Source: Hoeflea marina (GTDB taxonomy: Bacteria; Pseudomonadota; Alphaproteobacteria; Rhizobiales; Rhizobiaceae). From it: DNA of 64,000 bases. Numbering within the stretch: the first letter of the stretch is position 1; each line of letters begins with the position of its first letter. A program made the translations under genes and the position numbers. The DNA is taken from the NCBI RefSeq assembly GCF_003182275.1, contig NZ_QGTR01000006.1:286854-350853 (forward strand), written 5' to 3'. This document shows positions 24,884-32,492 of the stretch, piece after piece. The notes beneath the pieces were generated by a model that saw nothing but the letters and a program-made list of their open reading frames with translations, ran no database searches and had not been told where the DNA came from.

Positions 24884-25842
24884 TGAGCACCGTGCCCTAC
24901 CGGTCCGCCGCCGCCGAAAACGGGATCCTGGAAGCCCACGATATCCTGGCCGGTGGTCCGGACCTCGAGCGGCCGCTCACCTGCCGGTGGCCGGCGGAAC
25001 GGCCGCCGCTCGGTGTTGTCGTCTTCTGCCACGGGCTCGGCTCGGGTCCGCGGCATTACGGGGCGCTGTCACGCCACTGGGCCTCGAACGGCTACCTGGT
25101 GGTGCATCCCGGCTTCGACGATGCCATCGAGGTGGTGGCCCGCGCCGAGCCCGAACTCGGACTTGATCCGCAAGCCGACCTTTCGAACTGGTCGACAGTC
25201 GAACCGGTGCGCGCCCGCATGCACGAGATCCTGCACGCGCCCGACCGCTGGATGGGGCGGCTGGCGGTCGTCCGCGCCACAGCCCGCGCGCTGCCGGAGA
25301 TCCTCGAGGCCACGGCAGGGGCGTTGCGCCAGCCGGTCCCGCGCGCGATTGCGGGTCATTCGTTCGGCGCCTACACCGCGCAGCTGCTGGCGGGCGCCGA
25401 AATCGACCTACCCGGCCTGTCCGCGCAGCGTTTCAGCGAGCCGGGATTTGCCGCCGCCATCCTTCTGAGCGCCCAGGGCCGCGCGCAGCAGGGACTGCGC
25501 GACGGATCCTGGGCGCACATCGACGGTCCGCTGCTCAACGTCACCGGCACCCTCGACCGCGGCGCCAATGGCGGCGACTGGCGCTGGAAATGCGAGCCCT
25601 ACGATCTTGCGCCCGATGGCGGCAAGTATCTCGCGGTCCTCGAGGGCGCCGATCACTTTCTCGGCGGCTTCACCGAGACCGCGGCGCGAGGCGCCGGCAG
25701 TCCCGCCCAGAGCGACGCCGTCCGGCAGCTGACACTGGCCTTTCTCGACGCCCATCTGCCTGGTCGCCCGGCCGCGCGCGACTGGCTCGCCTCCGTCACC
25801 GATCGCATCGGCGACTGCCCCGTTCTCTACAAGAGGAAATAG
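24883..25842 (+). CDS. Alpha/beta-hydrolase
   Basis: The 319-residue protein has the alpha/beta-hydrolase fold with an oxyanion segment VVFCHGLGSGPRHY near 45 and the nucleophile elbow GHSFGAYTA near 160. A likely catalytic His is in EGADHFLGG near 255. It lacks a signal peptide and so is cytoplasmic. It shares one base with the dppF stop. An esterase or amidase acting on the imported compound is likely; the family alone does not reveal the bond cleaved. Confidence 0.8.
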   Translation: MSTVPYRSAAAENGILEAHDILAGGPDLERPLTCRWPAERPPLGVVVFCHGLGSGPRHYGALSRHWASNGYLVVHPGFDDAIEVVARAEPELGLDPQADLSNWSTVEPVRARMHEILHAPDRWMGRLAVVRATARALPEILEATAGALRQPVPRAIAGHSFGAYTAQLLAGAEIDLPGLSAQRFSEPGFAAAILLSAQGRAQQGLRDGSWAHIDGPLLNVTGTLDRGANGGDWRWKCEPYDLAPDGGKYLAVLEGADHFLGGFTETAARGAGSPAQSDAVRQLTLAFLDAHLPGRPAARDWLASVTDRIGDCPVLYKRK

Positions 25843-25844
25843 CC

Positions 25845-25952
25845 GTGGAATCCCCGAATCAAGTTCTCATCGCAGGGCATCGGAATGCCGGCCGGCCGCG
25901 GCGGGCCATGAAGACGGCGGCAGGATCTGCTGTCGTGCGGGGAGACATCTGA
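25845..25952 (+). CDS. Possible 35-residue upstream peptide coupled to the CoA-transferase gene
   Basis: A GTG at 25845 with AGAGGA eight bases upstream opens a frame that ends in TGATG, sharing one base with the ATG of the CoA-transferase gene. The peptide is basic and Arg-rich (NAGRPRRAMK in the middle), with no recognisable domain. It may be a translated leader that couples translation across the gap, or chance. Confidence 0.3.
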   Translation: MESPNQVLIAGHRNAGRPRRAMKTAAGSAVVRGDI

Positions 25953-27154
25953 TGTTCCAGCCACTCTCCGGTCTTCGTGTCATCGATCTCACGCAGGTGC
26001 TCGCCGGGCCCTATGCGGCCTATCAGCTCGGTCTGATGGGGGCGGAGGTGCTGAAGGTCGAGGCGCCCGGGATCGGTGACTGGTCGCGTGACAAGGGGCT
26101 TATTGCCGACCTCAACGCCGAAGGCATGGGCCTGACCTATCTCACCCAGAACGCCAACAAGAAATCGGTCACGCTCAACCTCAAGAGCGCCGAGGGTGTC
26201 GACATCTTCAAGCAGCTGCTGGGCGACGCCGACGTCTTCATCGAGAACTTCCGGCCGGGCACCGTCGCCGGCCTCGGCCTGTCCTTCGATGCGGTGCGCG
26301 CGATCAATCCGAAGATCGTCTACTGTTCGATTTCCGCCTTCGGGCAGGACGGCGCTATGAGCCATCGTCCTGCCTATGACCACGTCATCCAGGGCATGTG
26401 CGGCATCATGAAGACCACGGGCACGGTCGAGACCGGCCCGCAGAAGGTGGGCGCGCCCTACATCGATTACGCCACGGGGCTCAATGCGGCCTTCGCGATC
26501 GTCTCCGCCCTGCACGAGACGAAGCGCACCGGCGCCGCGCTGCATCTCGACGTCGCCATGCTCGACACGTCGATGCTGCTGATGGCGTCGCTGCTCACCA
26601 GTCACCTGACGGCCGGCTGGATGCCGAAACCGTCCGGCAACGAGGCCTGGAGCCAGAGCCCGTCGTCCGGCGCCTTCGAAACCTCCGACGGGCTGCTGAT
26701 GGTCGCCGCCAACAACGACAAGCAGTTCCGGGCGCTGTGCCGTGGTCTTGGACGATCCGACATCCTCGCCGACGTGCGTTGGGGCGATCCCGAGGCGCGC
26801 GGGCGAAATGCCGCCGGCCTGAGGGCCGAACTCGTCGCCATCTTTCTGGAGCGGCCGGCGATCGAATGGGAAGGGCTGCTCGATGTCGCGGGAGTCCCGG
26901 CGGCCAAGGTGCGGTCGCTCGACGAGGTGCTGGCCGAGGACCATGCCGCGAGCCGGGCCTTCACCCGCCCGATGGCCTGGCCGGCCGCGCCGCACGCGGT
27001 CCATCTTCCGACGCTCGGCTTCAAGGTCAACTGCGAGGTCATCGCGGCGACGGCGCCGCCGCCCGAGCTCGGTGGCAGCACCCGCGAGGTGCTCGCGGGT
27101 CTGGGCTACAGCGAGGCCGACCTGGTCCGGCTGGCCGAAGAGGGAACCATCTGA
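25952..27154 (+). CDS. CaiB/BaiF family (class III) CoA-transferase
   Basis: The 400-residue protein opens with LSGLRVIDLTQVLAGPY and contains KSVTLNLKS near 72, ENFRPGTVAGLG near 99 and the catalytic Asp172 in APYIDYATG. These features define family III CoA-transferases, which move CoA between acids such as carnitine, oxalate/formate or 2-hydroxyacids without ATP. It sits at the end of the dpp operon, so it may activate the acid released by the hydrolase upstream. GGGGAG precedes the ATG. Donor and acceptor are unknown. Confidence 0.92.
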   Translation: MFQPLSGLRVIDLTQVLAGPYAAYQLGLMGAEVLKVEAPGIGDWSRDKGLIADLNAEGMGLTYLTQNANKKSVTLNLKSAEGVDIFKQLLGDADVFIENFRPGTVAGLGLSFDAVRAINPKIVYCSISAFGQDGAMSHRPAYDHVIQGMCGIMKTTGTVETGPQKVGAPYIDYATGLNAAFAIVSALHETKRTGAALHLDVAMLDTSMLLMASLLTSHLTAGWMPKPSGNEAWSQSPSSGAFETSDGLLMVAANNDKQFRALCRGLGRSDILADVRWGDPEARGRNAAGLRAELVAIFLERPAIEWEGLLDVAGVPAAKVRSLDEVLAEDHAASRAFTRPMAWPAAPHAVHLPTLGFKVNCEVIAATAPPPELGGSTREVLAGLGYSEADLVRLAEEGTI

Positions 27155-27182
27155 TCCGGCGGAGGACCAAATGCTGCAGCCA

Positions 27183-29138
27183 TCATCCGGTCCCGCCCGG
27201 TTCGCCGCCACCTTCCAGCAGCACGCCGAGCCTGAGCGCGATGTGCAGTTCGAGCGCGCGAGTCGGATCGTCCCAGCCGCCGGTGATGTGGCGCAGGCTT
27301 TCGAGCCGTTGCCGGACCGTGTTGACATGCAGGCCGAGCGTGTCGGCGGTGCGCTTGATGTTGTGCTGGCCGTCGAGATAGCACAGCAAAGTCCGCTTCA
27401 GCTCTTCAGCCTGGCGCGGCGGCCGCTCATCGATCGGCCGCAGGACGCGCTGCATGTAGGCGGCAAGGGCCGCCGCGTCCCCGGTCTCGAACATCCTGGC
27501 GAAGAAATCCATCTGCGATTGCGCCACGAAATGCTCGAGCGGCCGCATTTTCGTCATCACCTGCAGACCCTTGTTGAGCTGCTGGTAGCGGGTCGACGCG
27601 GTCGTCAGGTCGCCGAAGGGCTCGGACAGGATGCCGCCGGCCGTCCAGTCCTGGGCGGCCTTCTTGAGCAGCTGCAGGAAGTCGCGCAGCGAGCCTTCCG
27701 GGCCAAGGCCGACATAGGCATCGTCAAGCAGGTCGATGAGAATGTTGGTCTTCGCCGCGCAGTCGCGGATGGTGGCGGTCTGCGCCACGCGGTCATGCCG
27801 CGAGACGACGATGAGCGCCAGCATCACCGTTTCGTCATTGTGGAGCCCCAGCCGGTCCCGTATCGCCGAGACGGTCGCCGGATCGGGCAGGGTGACGAGC
27901 ACCAGGTGCCGCACCAGCGTCGAGGAGGCGGTCAGCTTCTCCGTTTCCCGTTTCTCGTTCCACAGCTTGGCGATCGAGAGGGCAACGGCGCTGCGCTCCA
28001 GATTGCGGATCTCGATGGCGTCGAGCTCGCCCTGGTGGCAGATCAGCAGGCACTCGCCGCTGCCGATCCAGCCGTGCAGGGCGATCACCCGGCACTGTTC
28101 GTCGCCATTGTGGGCCATCACCACCGACCGGCCGGTCTGGCGGGACTGCGAGGTGGCGTTGATCAGCGGCGCGATGTCGAAGCGGCCGGACGAGAACAGC
28201 GCGGCACTGCTGCCGCGATAGCCGGAGGAGATGAATTCGTTGCGCACACCGTGCTCGTCATCGAAGAGGAAGATCGCCGCCCCGATCTGGTTGGCCATCG
28301 CCTGGAGGAACTTCTGCAATTCACCTCCCGATGCCAGCAGCGAGGTCATGTCGTCGTGCGCGGCGGCCGATGCCTCGACCCGCTGGATGTAGTCGATGAG
28401 GGCGTTCCGGTTGCGCTGCGCCTCGTCGAGGGCCTCGGAGAGCAGCCGGAATGCGCGGGCGTTGCGCATGGCCACGCCCGCATGCAGCGCGAAGGACCCG
28501 AGCACCGAGAGATTGCGGCCGCTGAGCTTGCGCGCATAGCGGTCGGCGACGAAGAGAAAGCCGTGAACCTCGCCGTCGGCCAGGATCGGGAATCCCGCAA
28601 GCGAGACGATGTTCTCGATCCGGAAGGCCTTGTCCAGCTCCGGCAGATGCCTGAAGCGGGTGTCGTTGAGATAGTCCTGGGTGTCGAAAAAGCTCTTCGA
28701 CTGCATGATCAGGCTGACGGCGCCGTATTCGAAGGAGCTGGTCATGACGGCGGTGGAGGGGGAGACATAGCCTTCCGAAGCGACCGACCGGAACAGCCCG
28801 CTGTCCTCGTCCAGGATCGTCACCCAGGCCAGGTTGGCGCCGACGAGGCTTCGCGCCCGCGACACGATGGTGCGGAACAGGCTCTGAAGCTCCAGGGTCT
28901 TGGACAGGTCGTGGGTCGTCTCGATGAGCAGGTTCAGGCTTCGCTCGGCCAGCGCGCTGTCGCGCAGCGACTGGCTGATCTGCTTGACGCTTGCCTGCAA
29001 CTCCCGGAAGCGGTCGGTCTTCCCCTCCGCCAGGGCGGCACCCGCCATCTCCGCAAGAACTGCCTCGATCTCTGCTTCGCTCGCATCCCGGCGGATGCGG
29101 TCGAGAATGCCGACGGTGAGGGCTTCGAGAGTGTCCAC
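27183..29138 (-). CDS. GAF-domain transcriptional regulator with PucR/CdaR-type C-terminal helix-turn-helix
   Basis: The 651-residue protein has a helical N terminus, a GAF sensor at about 80-230 (LFRTIVSRARSLVGANLAWV through GFLFVADRYA), a middle region like a nucleotide-cyclase-type GGDEF remnant at 400-550, and a C-terminal PucR/HTH_30 domain (DGQHNIKRTADTLGLHVNTVRQRLESL at about 587-613, given in shorter form as NIKRTADTLGLHVNTV). Such proteins activate catabolic operons in response to a small ligand. It is divergent from the BKACE and sugar-ABC operon and converges with the CoA-transferase. The GTG start at 29138 has GGAGG upstream. Confidence 0.88.
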   Translation of the reverse strand: MDTLEALTVGILDRIRRDASEAEIEAVLAEMAGAALAEGKTDRFRELQASVKQISQSLRDSALAERSLNLLIETTHDLSKTLELQSLFRTIVSRARSLVGANLAWVTILDEDSGLFRSVASEGYVSPSTAVMTSSFEYGAVSLIMQSKSFFDTQDYLNDTRFRHLPELDKAFRIENIVSLAGFPILADGEVHGFLFVADRYARKLSGRNLSVLGSFALHAGVAMRNARAFRLLSEALDEAQRNRNALIDYIQRVEASAAAHDDMTSLLASGGELQKFLQAMANQIGAAIFLFDDEHGVRNEFISSGYRGSSAALFSSGRFDIAPLINATSQSRQTGRSVVMAHNGDEQCRVIALHGWIGSGECLLICHQGELDAIEIRNLERSAVALSIAKLWNEKRETEKLTASSTLVRHLVLVTLPDPATVSAIRDRLGLHNDETVMLALIVVSRHDRVAQTATIRDCAAKTNILIDLLDDAYVGLGPEGSLRDFLQLLKKAAQDWTAGGILSEPFGDLTTASTRYQQLNKGLQVMTKMRPLEHFVAQSQMDFFARMFETGDAAALAAYMQRVLRPIDERPPRQAEELKRTLLCYLDGQHNIKRTADTLGLHVNTVRQRLESLRHITGGWDDPTRALELHIALRLGVLLEGGGEPGGTG

Positions 29139-29322
29139 CAGATCGCCTCCTTGCGGACAGATCTCCGCGGTCTGCCGGCTTTCGGGGCCGCATCGGCAAT
29201 CGGGTTATATGAAAACCACATCCAAGTCGAGAAAACTAGGATCGAGCATACATATACTCGCCGCGCGCCCGGCACTAGCCTGCGCTCATCCACATGGGAG
29301 GATCGTGTGGCCGGAGGGGATC

Positions 29323-29451
29323 ATGAGCAATGCTGGACACTGCGGCCTGTTGGCGGCCGCCGAAGGTCTGTCGCCGGCCCGGACGCCCGCCCGGGCGTTC
29401 GCACTGCGCGGCCGCGGCGTCGGCGCATGGTCCGTCGGATCCAGGCCATGA
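29323..29451 (+). CDS. Candidate 42-residue leader peptide overlapping the BKACE start
   Basis: An ATG at 29323 follows GGAGGGG at ideal spacing, the best ribosome-binding site in this gap. The frame runs to a TGA that overlaps the ATG of the BKACE gene (ATGA at 29448-29451). The peptide (MSNAGHCGLLAAAEGLSPAR at the start) resembles no family I know. The arrangement suggests translational coupling, since the BKACE gene itself has only a weak site. Confidence 0.45.
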   Translation: MSNAGHCGLLAAAEGLSPARTPARAFALRGRGVGAWSVGSRP

Positions 29452-30419
29452 AGGCCGGCAAGCGCAAGGTCATCATCTCCTGTGCCGTGACCGGATTCGC
29501 GCACACGCCGTCGATGTCCGAGTTCCTGCCCGTCACGCCCGAGCAGATCACCGGCCAGGCGGTAGAGGCGGCGCGCGCCGGCGCATCGATCCTGCACCTG
29601 CACGCGCGCAATCCTGTTGACGGCAGGCCGACCTTCGATGCCGCCGTCTACGACCTCTTCGTGCCCGCGATATCGGCGCAGACCGACGCCGTCATCAACA
29701 TCCCGCTGGGCGGTGGCGCGCGGGCCACCCTGGACGAGCGGCTTGCCTACCCGCTCCGCCGCAAGCCCGAGCTCTGCACGATCGACATCGGCTCGACCAA
29801 TTATGCGTTCCAGAAATCCGGACGCGGCATCACCGAGTGGAAGTTCTCCTGGGAGCGGCCCTACATCGAGCAGTCGGAGGATTTCGTCCTCGGCAACACC
29901 AGCCGCGAGACCAGGGCCCTGCTCGCCGCGCTCGGCGGCGGCTACGGCACGCGGCTGGAATTCGTCTGCCACGAACCGGGCCACCTGCATCATCTCGCGC
30001 AGTTTCTCGACGAGGGCCTGATCCGCGGGCCGCTGTTCATCCAGTGCGCCCTGGCCGGACCGGACGGCCTGAACGCCGATCCGGAAGCACTCTTCGTCAT
30101 GCGCGCCGCCGCCGACCGGCTCTTCGGGCGCGGAGGCTACGAATTCTCCGTCCTGGCCAGCGGACGGCACCAGATCGCCCACGCGACCATGGGCGCCATC
30201 ATGGGCGGGCATGTCCGCGTCGGGCTGGGCGACAGCCTGTACCTCGGCAAGGGACTGCTGGCGGCAAGCTGCGCGGCGCAGGTGCTGAAAATGCGCCGGA
30301 TCCTCGAGGAGCTGTCATTCGAAGTGGCGAGCCCCGACGAGGCGCGCGAAATCCTTCACATCGGCGCGGCAACCAGGGCCTTCGAAGGCCAGACCAGGGA
30401 GGCCGGAGCGAATGGCTGA
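29448..30419 (+). CDS. BKACE-family beta-keto acid cleavage enzyme (DUF849)
   Basis: The 323-residue TIM barrel has IISCAVTGFAHTPSMS at the N terminus, the zinc-binding HLHARNPVDG (H50 and H52) and GGHVRVGLGDS near 258. BKACE enzymes condense a beta-keto acid with acetyl-CoA and split it into acetoacetate and a new CoA ester. In the reference enzyme Kce the last motif is RVGLED, whose Glu is the third zinc ligand; here Gly261 stands in its place while Arg257 and Asp262 remain. Activity may thus be altered. An in-frame ATG at 29427 would add seven residues, but the ATGA overlap favours 29448. Confidence 0.87.
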   Translation: MKAGKRKVIISCAVTGFAHTPSMSEFLPVTPEQITGQAVEAARAGASILHLHARNPVDGRPTFDAAVYDLFVPAISAQTDAVINIPLGGGARATLDERLAYPLRRKPELCTIDIGSTNYAFQKSGRGITEWKFSWERPYIEQSEDFVLGNTSRETRALLAALGGGYGTRLEFVCHEPGHLHHLAQFLDEGLIRGPLFIQCALAGPDGLNADPEALFVMRAAADRLFGRGGYEFSVLASGRHQIAHATMGAIMGGHVRVGLGDSLYLGKGLLAASCAAQVLKMRRILEELSFEVASPDEAREILHIGAATRAFEGQTREAGANG

Positions 30420-31419
30420 TTGGAAGACGATGATCAATCGGGGCGGTCCGAACACCAAGCTGCTGGAATATGTGGTCATGGCGGTGACCGTGGCGCTCGT
30501 CGTGGTGTTCTCGCTGACCGTCGACGGCTTTGCGACGCTCGGAAACGCCGGCGTCATCCTGTCGAACTCGGCCTCGCTGGTGATCCTGAGCTGCGGCATG
30601 GCGGTCGTCATCATCTCGCGCGGCCTCGACCTGTCGCTGATCGCGGTGATGGTGGCGGGAGCGACGACCTTCAGCGTCTTCATCAACGCCGATTATCCGG
30701 CGTCCATGGCCTTCCTGGTCACCCTGGCCGCCATGGCACTGGTCGGCCTCGCCAATGCCTGGCTGATCGCCTATGTCGAGATACCGGCGATGCTGGCGAC
30801 GCTGGCCTCGGCGATGCTGGTGACGGGACTGTTCCGCTTCACCATCCTGCGCGGCGAATTCATGCTGCTGCTGTCCAAGTCCAGCCCGGCGGTGGTCTTC
30901 CTCTCGGGCAACATCATGCCGGGGCTGTCCACGCCGGTGGCGCTGATGCTCGTCACCCTGGCCGCCACCATGCTGCTGCTTCGCGCCATGTCGGCCGGCC
31001 GGACGATTTATGCCATGGGCGACAATTTCCAGGCCGCGCGGCTCTCCGGGCTGCCGGTGCGCACGACGACGATCGTCGTCTATGTGTTTGCCGCCTTCAC
31101 CGCACTCTGCGCCGGCCTCGTCAGCTCGGCCGCCAGCGGCGCCGTCGATTTCCGCACCGTCACCAACGGGACCCTGCTGTTCGAGGTCATCCTGGTCGTC
31201 GTGCTGGGCGGCATACCGCTGCGCGGCGGGCGCGGCAGCGTCCGCAACATCATCGTCGGCGTCGCGCTGATCGCCGTGCTCAGGAACGGCATGACGCTGA
31301 TGAATTTCACATCACAGATGCAGGACCTGCTCAAGGGGCTCGTGCTGATCATCGCCATCGTCGCCGACAACTATCTCAATCCAAGAGACACCGAAACCGA
31401 CACGGTCGGCGATCTATGA
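30412..31419 (+). CDS. Ribose-type ABC transporter permease (RbsC family)
   Basis: The 335-residue protein has 8-10 membrane segments and RbsC landmarks: SRGLDLSLIAVMV near 65, GNAWLI-like LANAWLIAYVEIPAMLATLASAM near 120 and LRGGRGSV near 268. It overlaps the BKACE stop by eight bases. It is one of two different permeases in this transporter, the other being fused to a propeller domain. Confidence 0.92.
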   Translation: MADWKTMINRGGPNTKLLEYVVMAVTVALVVVFSLTVDGFATLGNAGVILSNSASLVILSCGMAVVIISRGLDLSLIAVMVAGATTFSVFINADYPASMAFLVTLAAMALVGLANAWLIAYVEIPAMLATLASAMLVTGLFRFTILRGEFMLLLSKSSPAVVFLSGNIMPGLSTPVALMLVTLAATMLLLRAMSAGRTIYAMGDNFQAARLSGLPVRTTTIVVYVFAAFTALCAGLVSSAASGAVDFRTVTNGTLLFEVILVVVLGGIPLRGGRGSVRNIIVGVALIAVLRNGMTLMNFTSQMQDLLKGLVLIIAIVADNYLNPRDTETDTVGDL

Positions 31420-31439
31420 CATCAACGGAGGAGGAAAGC

Positions 31440-32426
31440 ATGCTGCACACACTCAATAGCAAGATGAAGACCGCCATCGGCGGGGCGCTGGTCGGCGCCT
31501 TCGCGCTGCTGGCGCCGGCAACCCAGGCGTCCGCCGACGCCGACCTGACCGGCAAGAAGGTGATCTTCGTGCCGATCACGATGGGGATTTCGCTGACGGA
31601 AGGCTGGGCGCGCCGCATGCGCGAGCACGCGGAGACCAGCGGCTACACCGTCGACATCCGCGATGCCGCCTTCAACACCGGCGCCATGGCGGAACTGCTG
31701 GCCAAGGCCATCAGCGACAAGCCGGACGTGATCGTCGTCCACAATCCCACCGTCCAGCTGCTCGCCCGCCAGATCAAGCAGGCCGAGGCCGAAGGCATCA
31801 AGGTTCTGCAGCTCAACCTGCAGTCCAACCAGCCGTCCTCGGCCTTTGTCGGCGCCAACTGGGACCGCATCGGCCGGGAAATCGCCGAGGACATCGTCAA
31901 GGAATGCGGCGAGGGAAGCGGCAAGTCAGGCAAGGTGGCCATCATTCCCGGCCAGCTGACCGCGGCCGACAGCGTGATGATGAACGCCGCGGCGATGAAG
32001 GTGTTCGAGGGCCACAAGATCGAGGTGGTTTCCAACCAGGCCTCGGACTGGGAGCCTGAGAAGGCCCGCCAGATCACCGCCACGGTGCTGCAGCAGCATC
32101 CCGATCTCTGCGCCATCTTCGGGCACTGGGACGTCCACACCATGGGTGCGGGCAATGCGGTCAAGGACGCCGGGCTGGCCGACAATGTCATGGTCTACGC
32201 CACCGGCGGCGGCGACGACGTGGCCTGCAAGGCGGTCGAGGACAAGGTGCTCGACCGGGTCTGGAGCTACGACGCCGATGGCCAGGGCCGCGACGCCGGC
32301 ACGATGATCGATCTGCTGCTGCAGGGCGCGGTGACGGCGGACGGCTCGATGCTGTCGGTCGAATCGCCGATGAAGATCATCAAGGCGGGCGACTCCTACG
32401 ACGCCAGCCTCTGCTGGAAGATGTAA
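31440..32426 (+). CDS. Sugar-type ABC transporter periplasmic binding protein
   Basis: The 328-residue protein starts with a signal peptide (KMKTAIGGALVGAFALLAPATQASAD) after GGAGGAGG. The mature part is a Peripla_BP_4 receptor: VIFVPITMGISLTEGW, KPDVIVVHNPT and GKVAIIPGQLTAADSVMM. The family binds ribose, galactose, autoinducer-2 or polyols. A 10-base-pair hairpin follows the gene, probably increasing its yield relative to the permeases. The ligand is unknown. Confidence 0.9.
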   Translation: MLHTLNSKMKTAIGGALVGAFALLAPATQASADADLTGKKVIFVPITMGISLTEGWARRMREHAETSGYTVDIRDAAFNTGAMAELLAKAISDKPDVIVVHNPTVQLLARQIKQAEAEGIKVLQLNLQSNQPSSAFVGANWDRIGREIAEDIVKECGEGSGKSGKVAIIPGQLTAADSVMMNAAAMKVFEGHKIEVVSNQASDWEPEKARQITATVLQQHPDLCAIFGHWDVHTMGAGNAVKDAGLADNVMVYATGGGDDVACKAVEDKVLDRVWSYDADGQGRDAGTMIDLLLQGAVTADGSMLSVESPMKIIKAGDSYDASLCWKM

Positions 32427-32447
32427 CCGCACTCCCGAGGCACCTCT

Positions 32448-32472
32448 GCCCGCGGGGTTTCGCCCCGCGGGC
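32448..32472 (+). terminator. Hairpin after the binding-protein gene
   Basis: A perfect 10-base stem (32448-32457 with 32463-32472) closes the loop TTTCG. It lies between the binding-protein gene and the next permease gene of the same operon, so it most likely acts as an attenuator or RNA-stabilising element and not a full stop. Confidence 0.6.
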
Positions 32473-32492
32473 CTTCACACTGGAGTTCCGCC

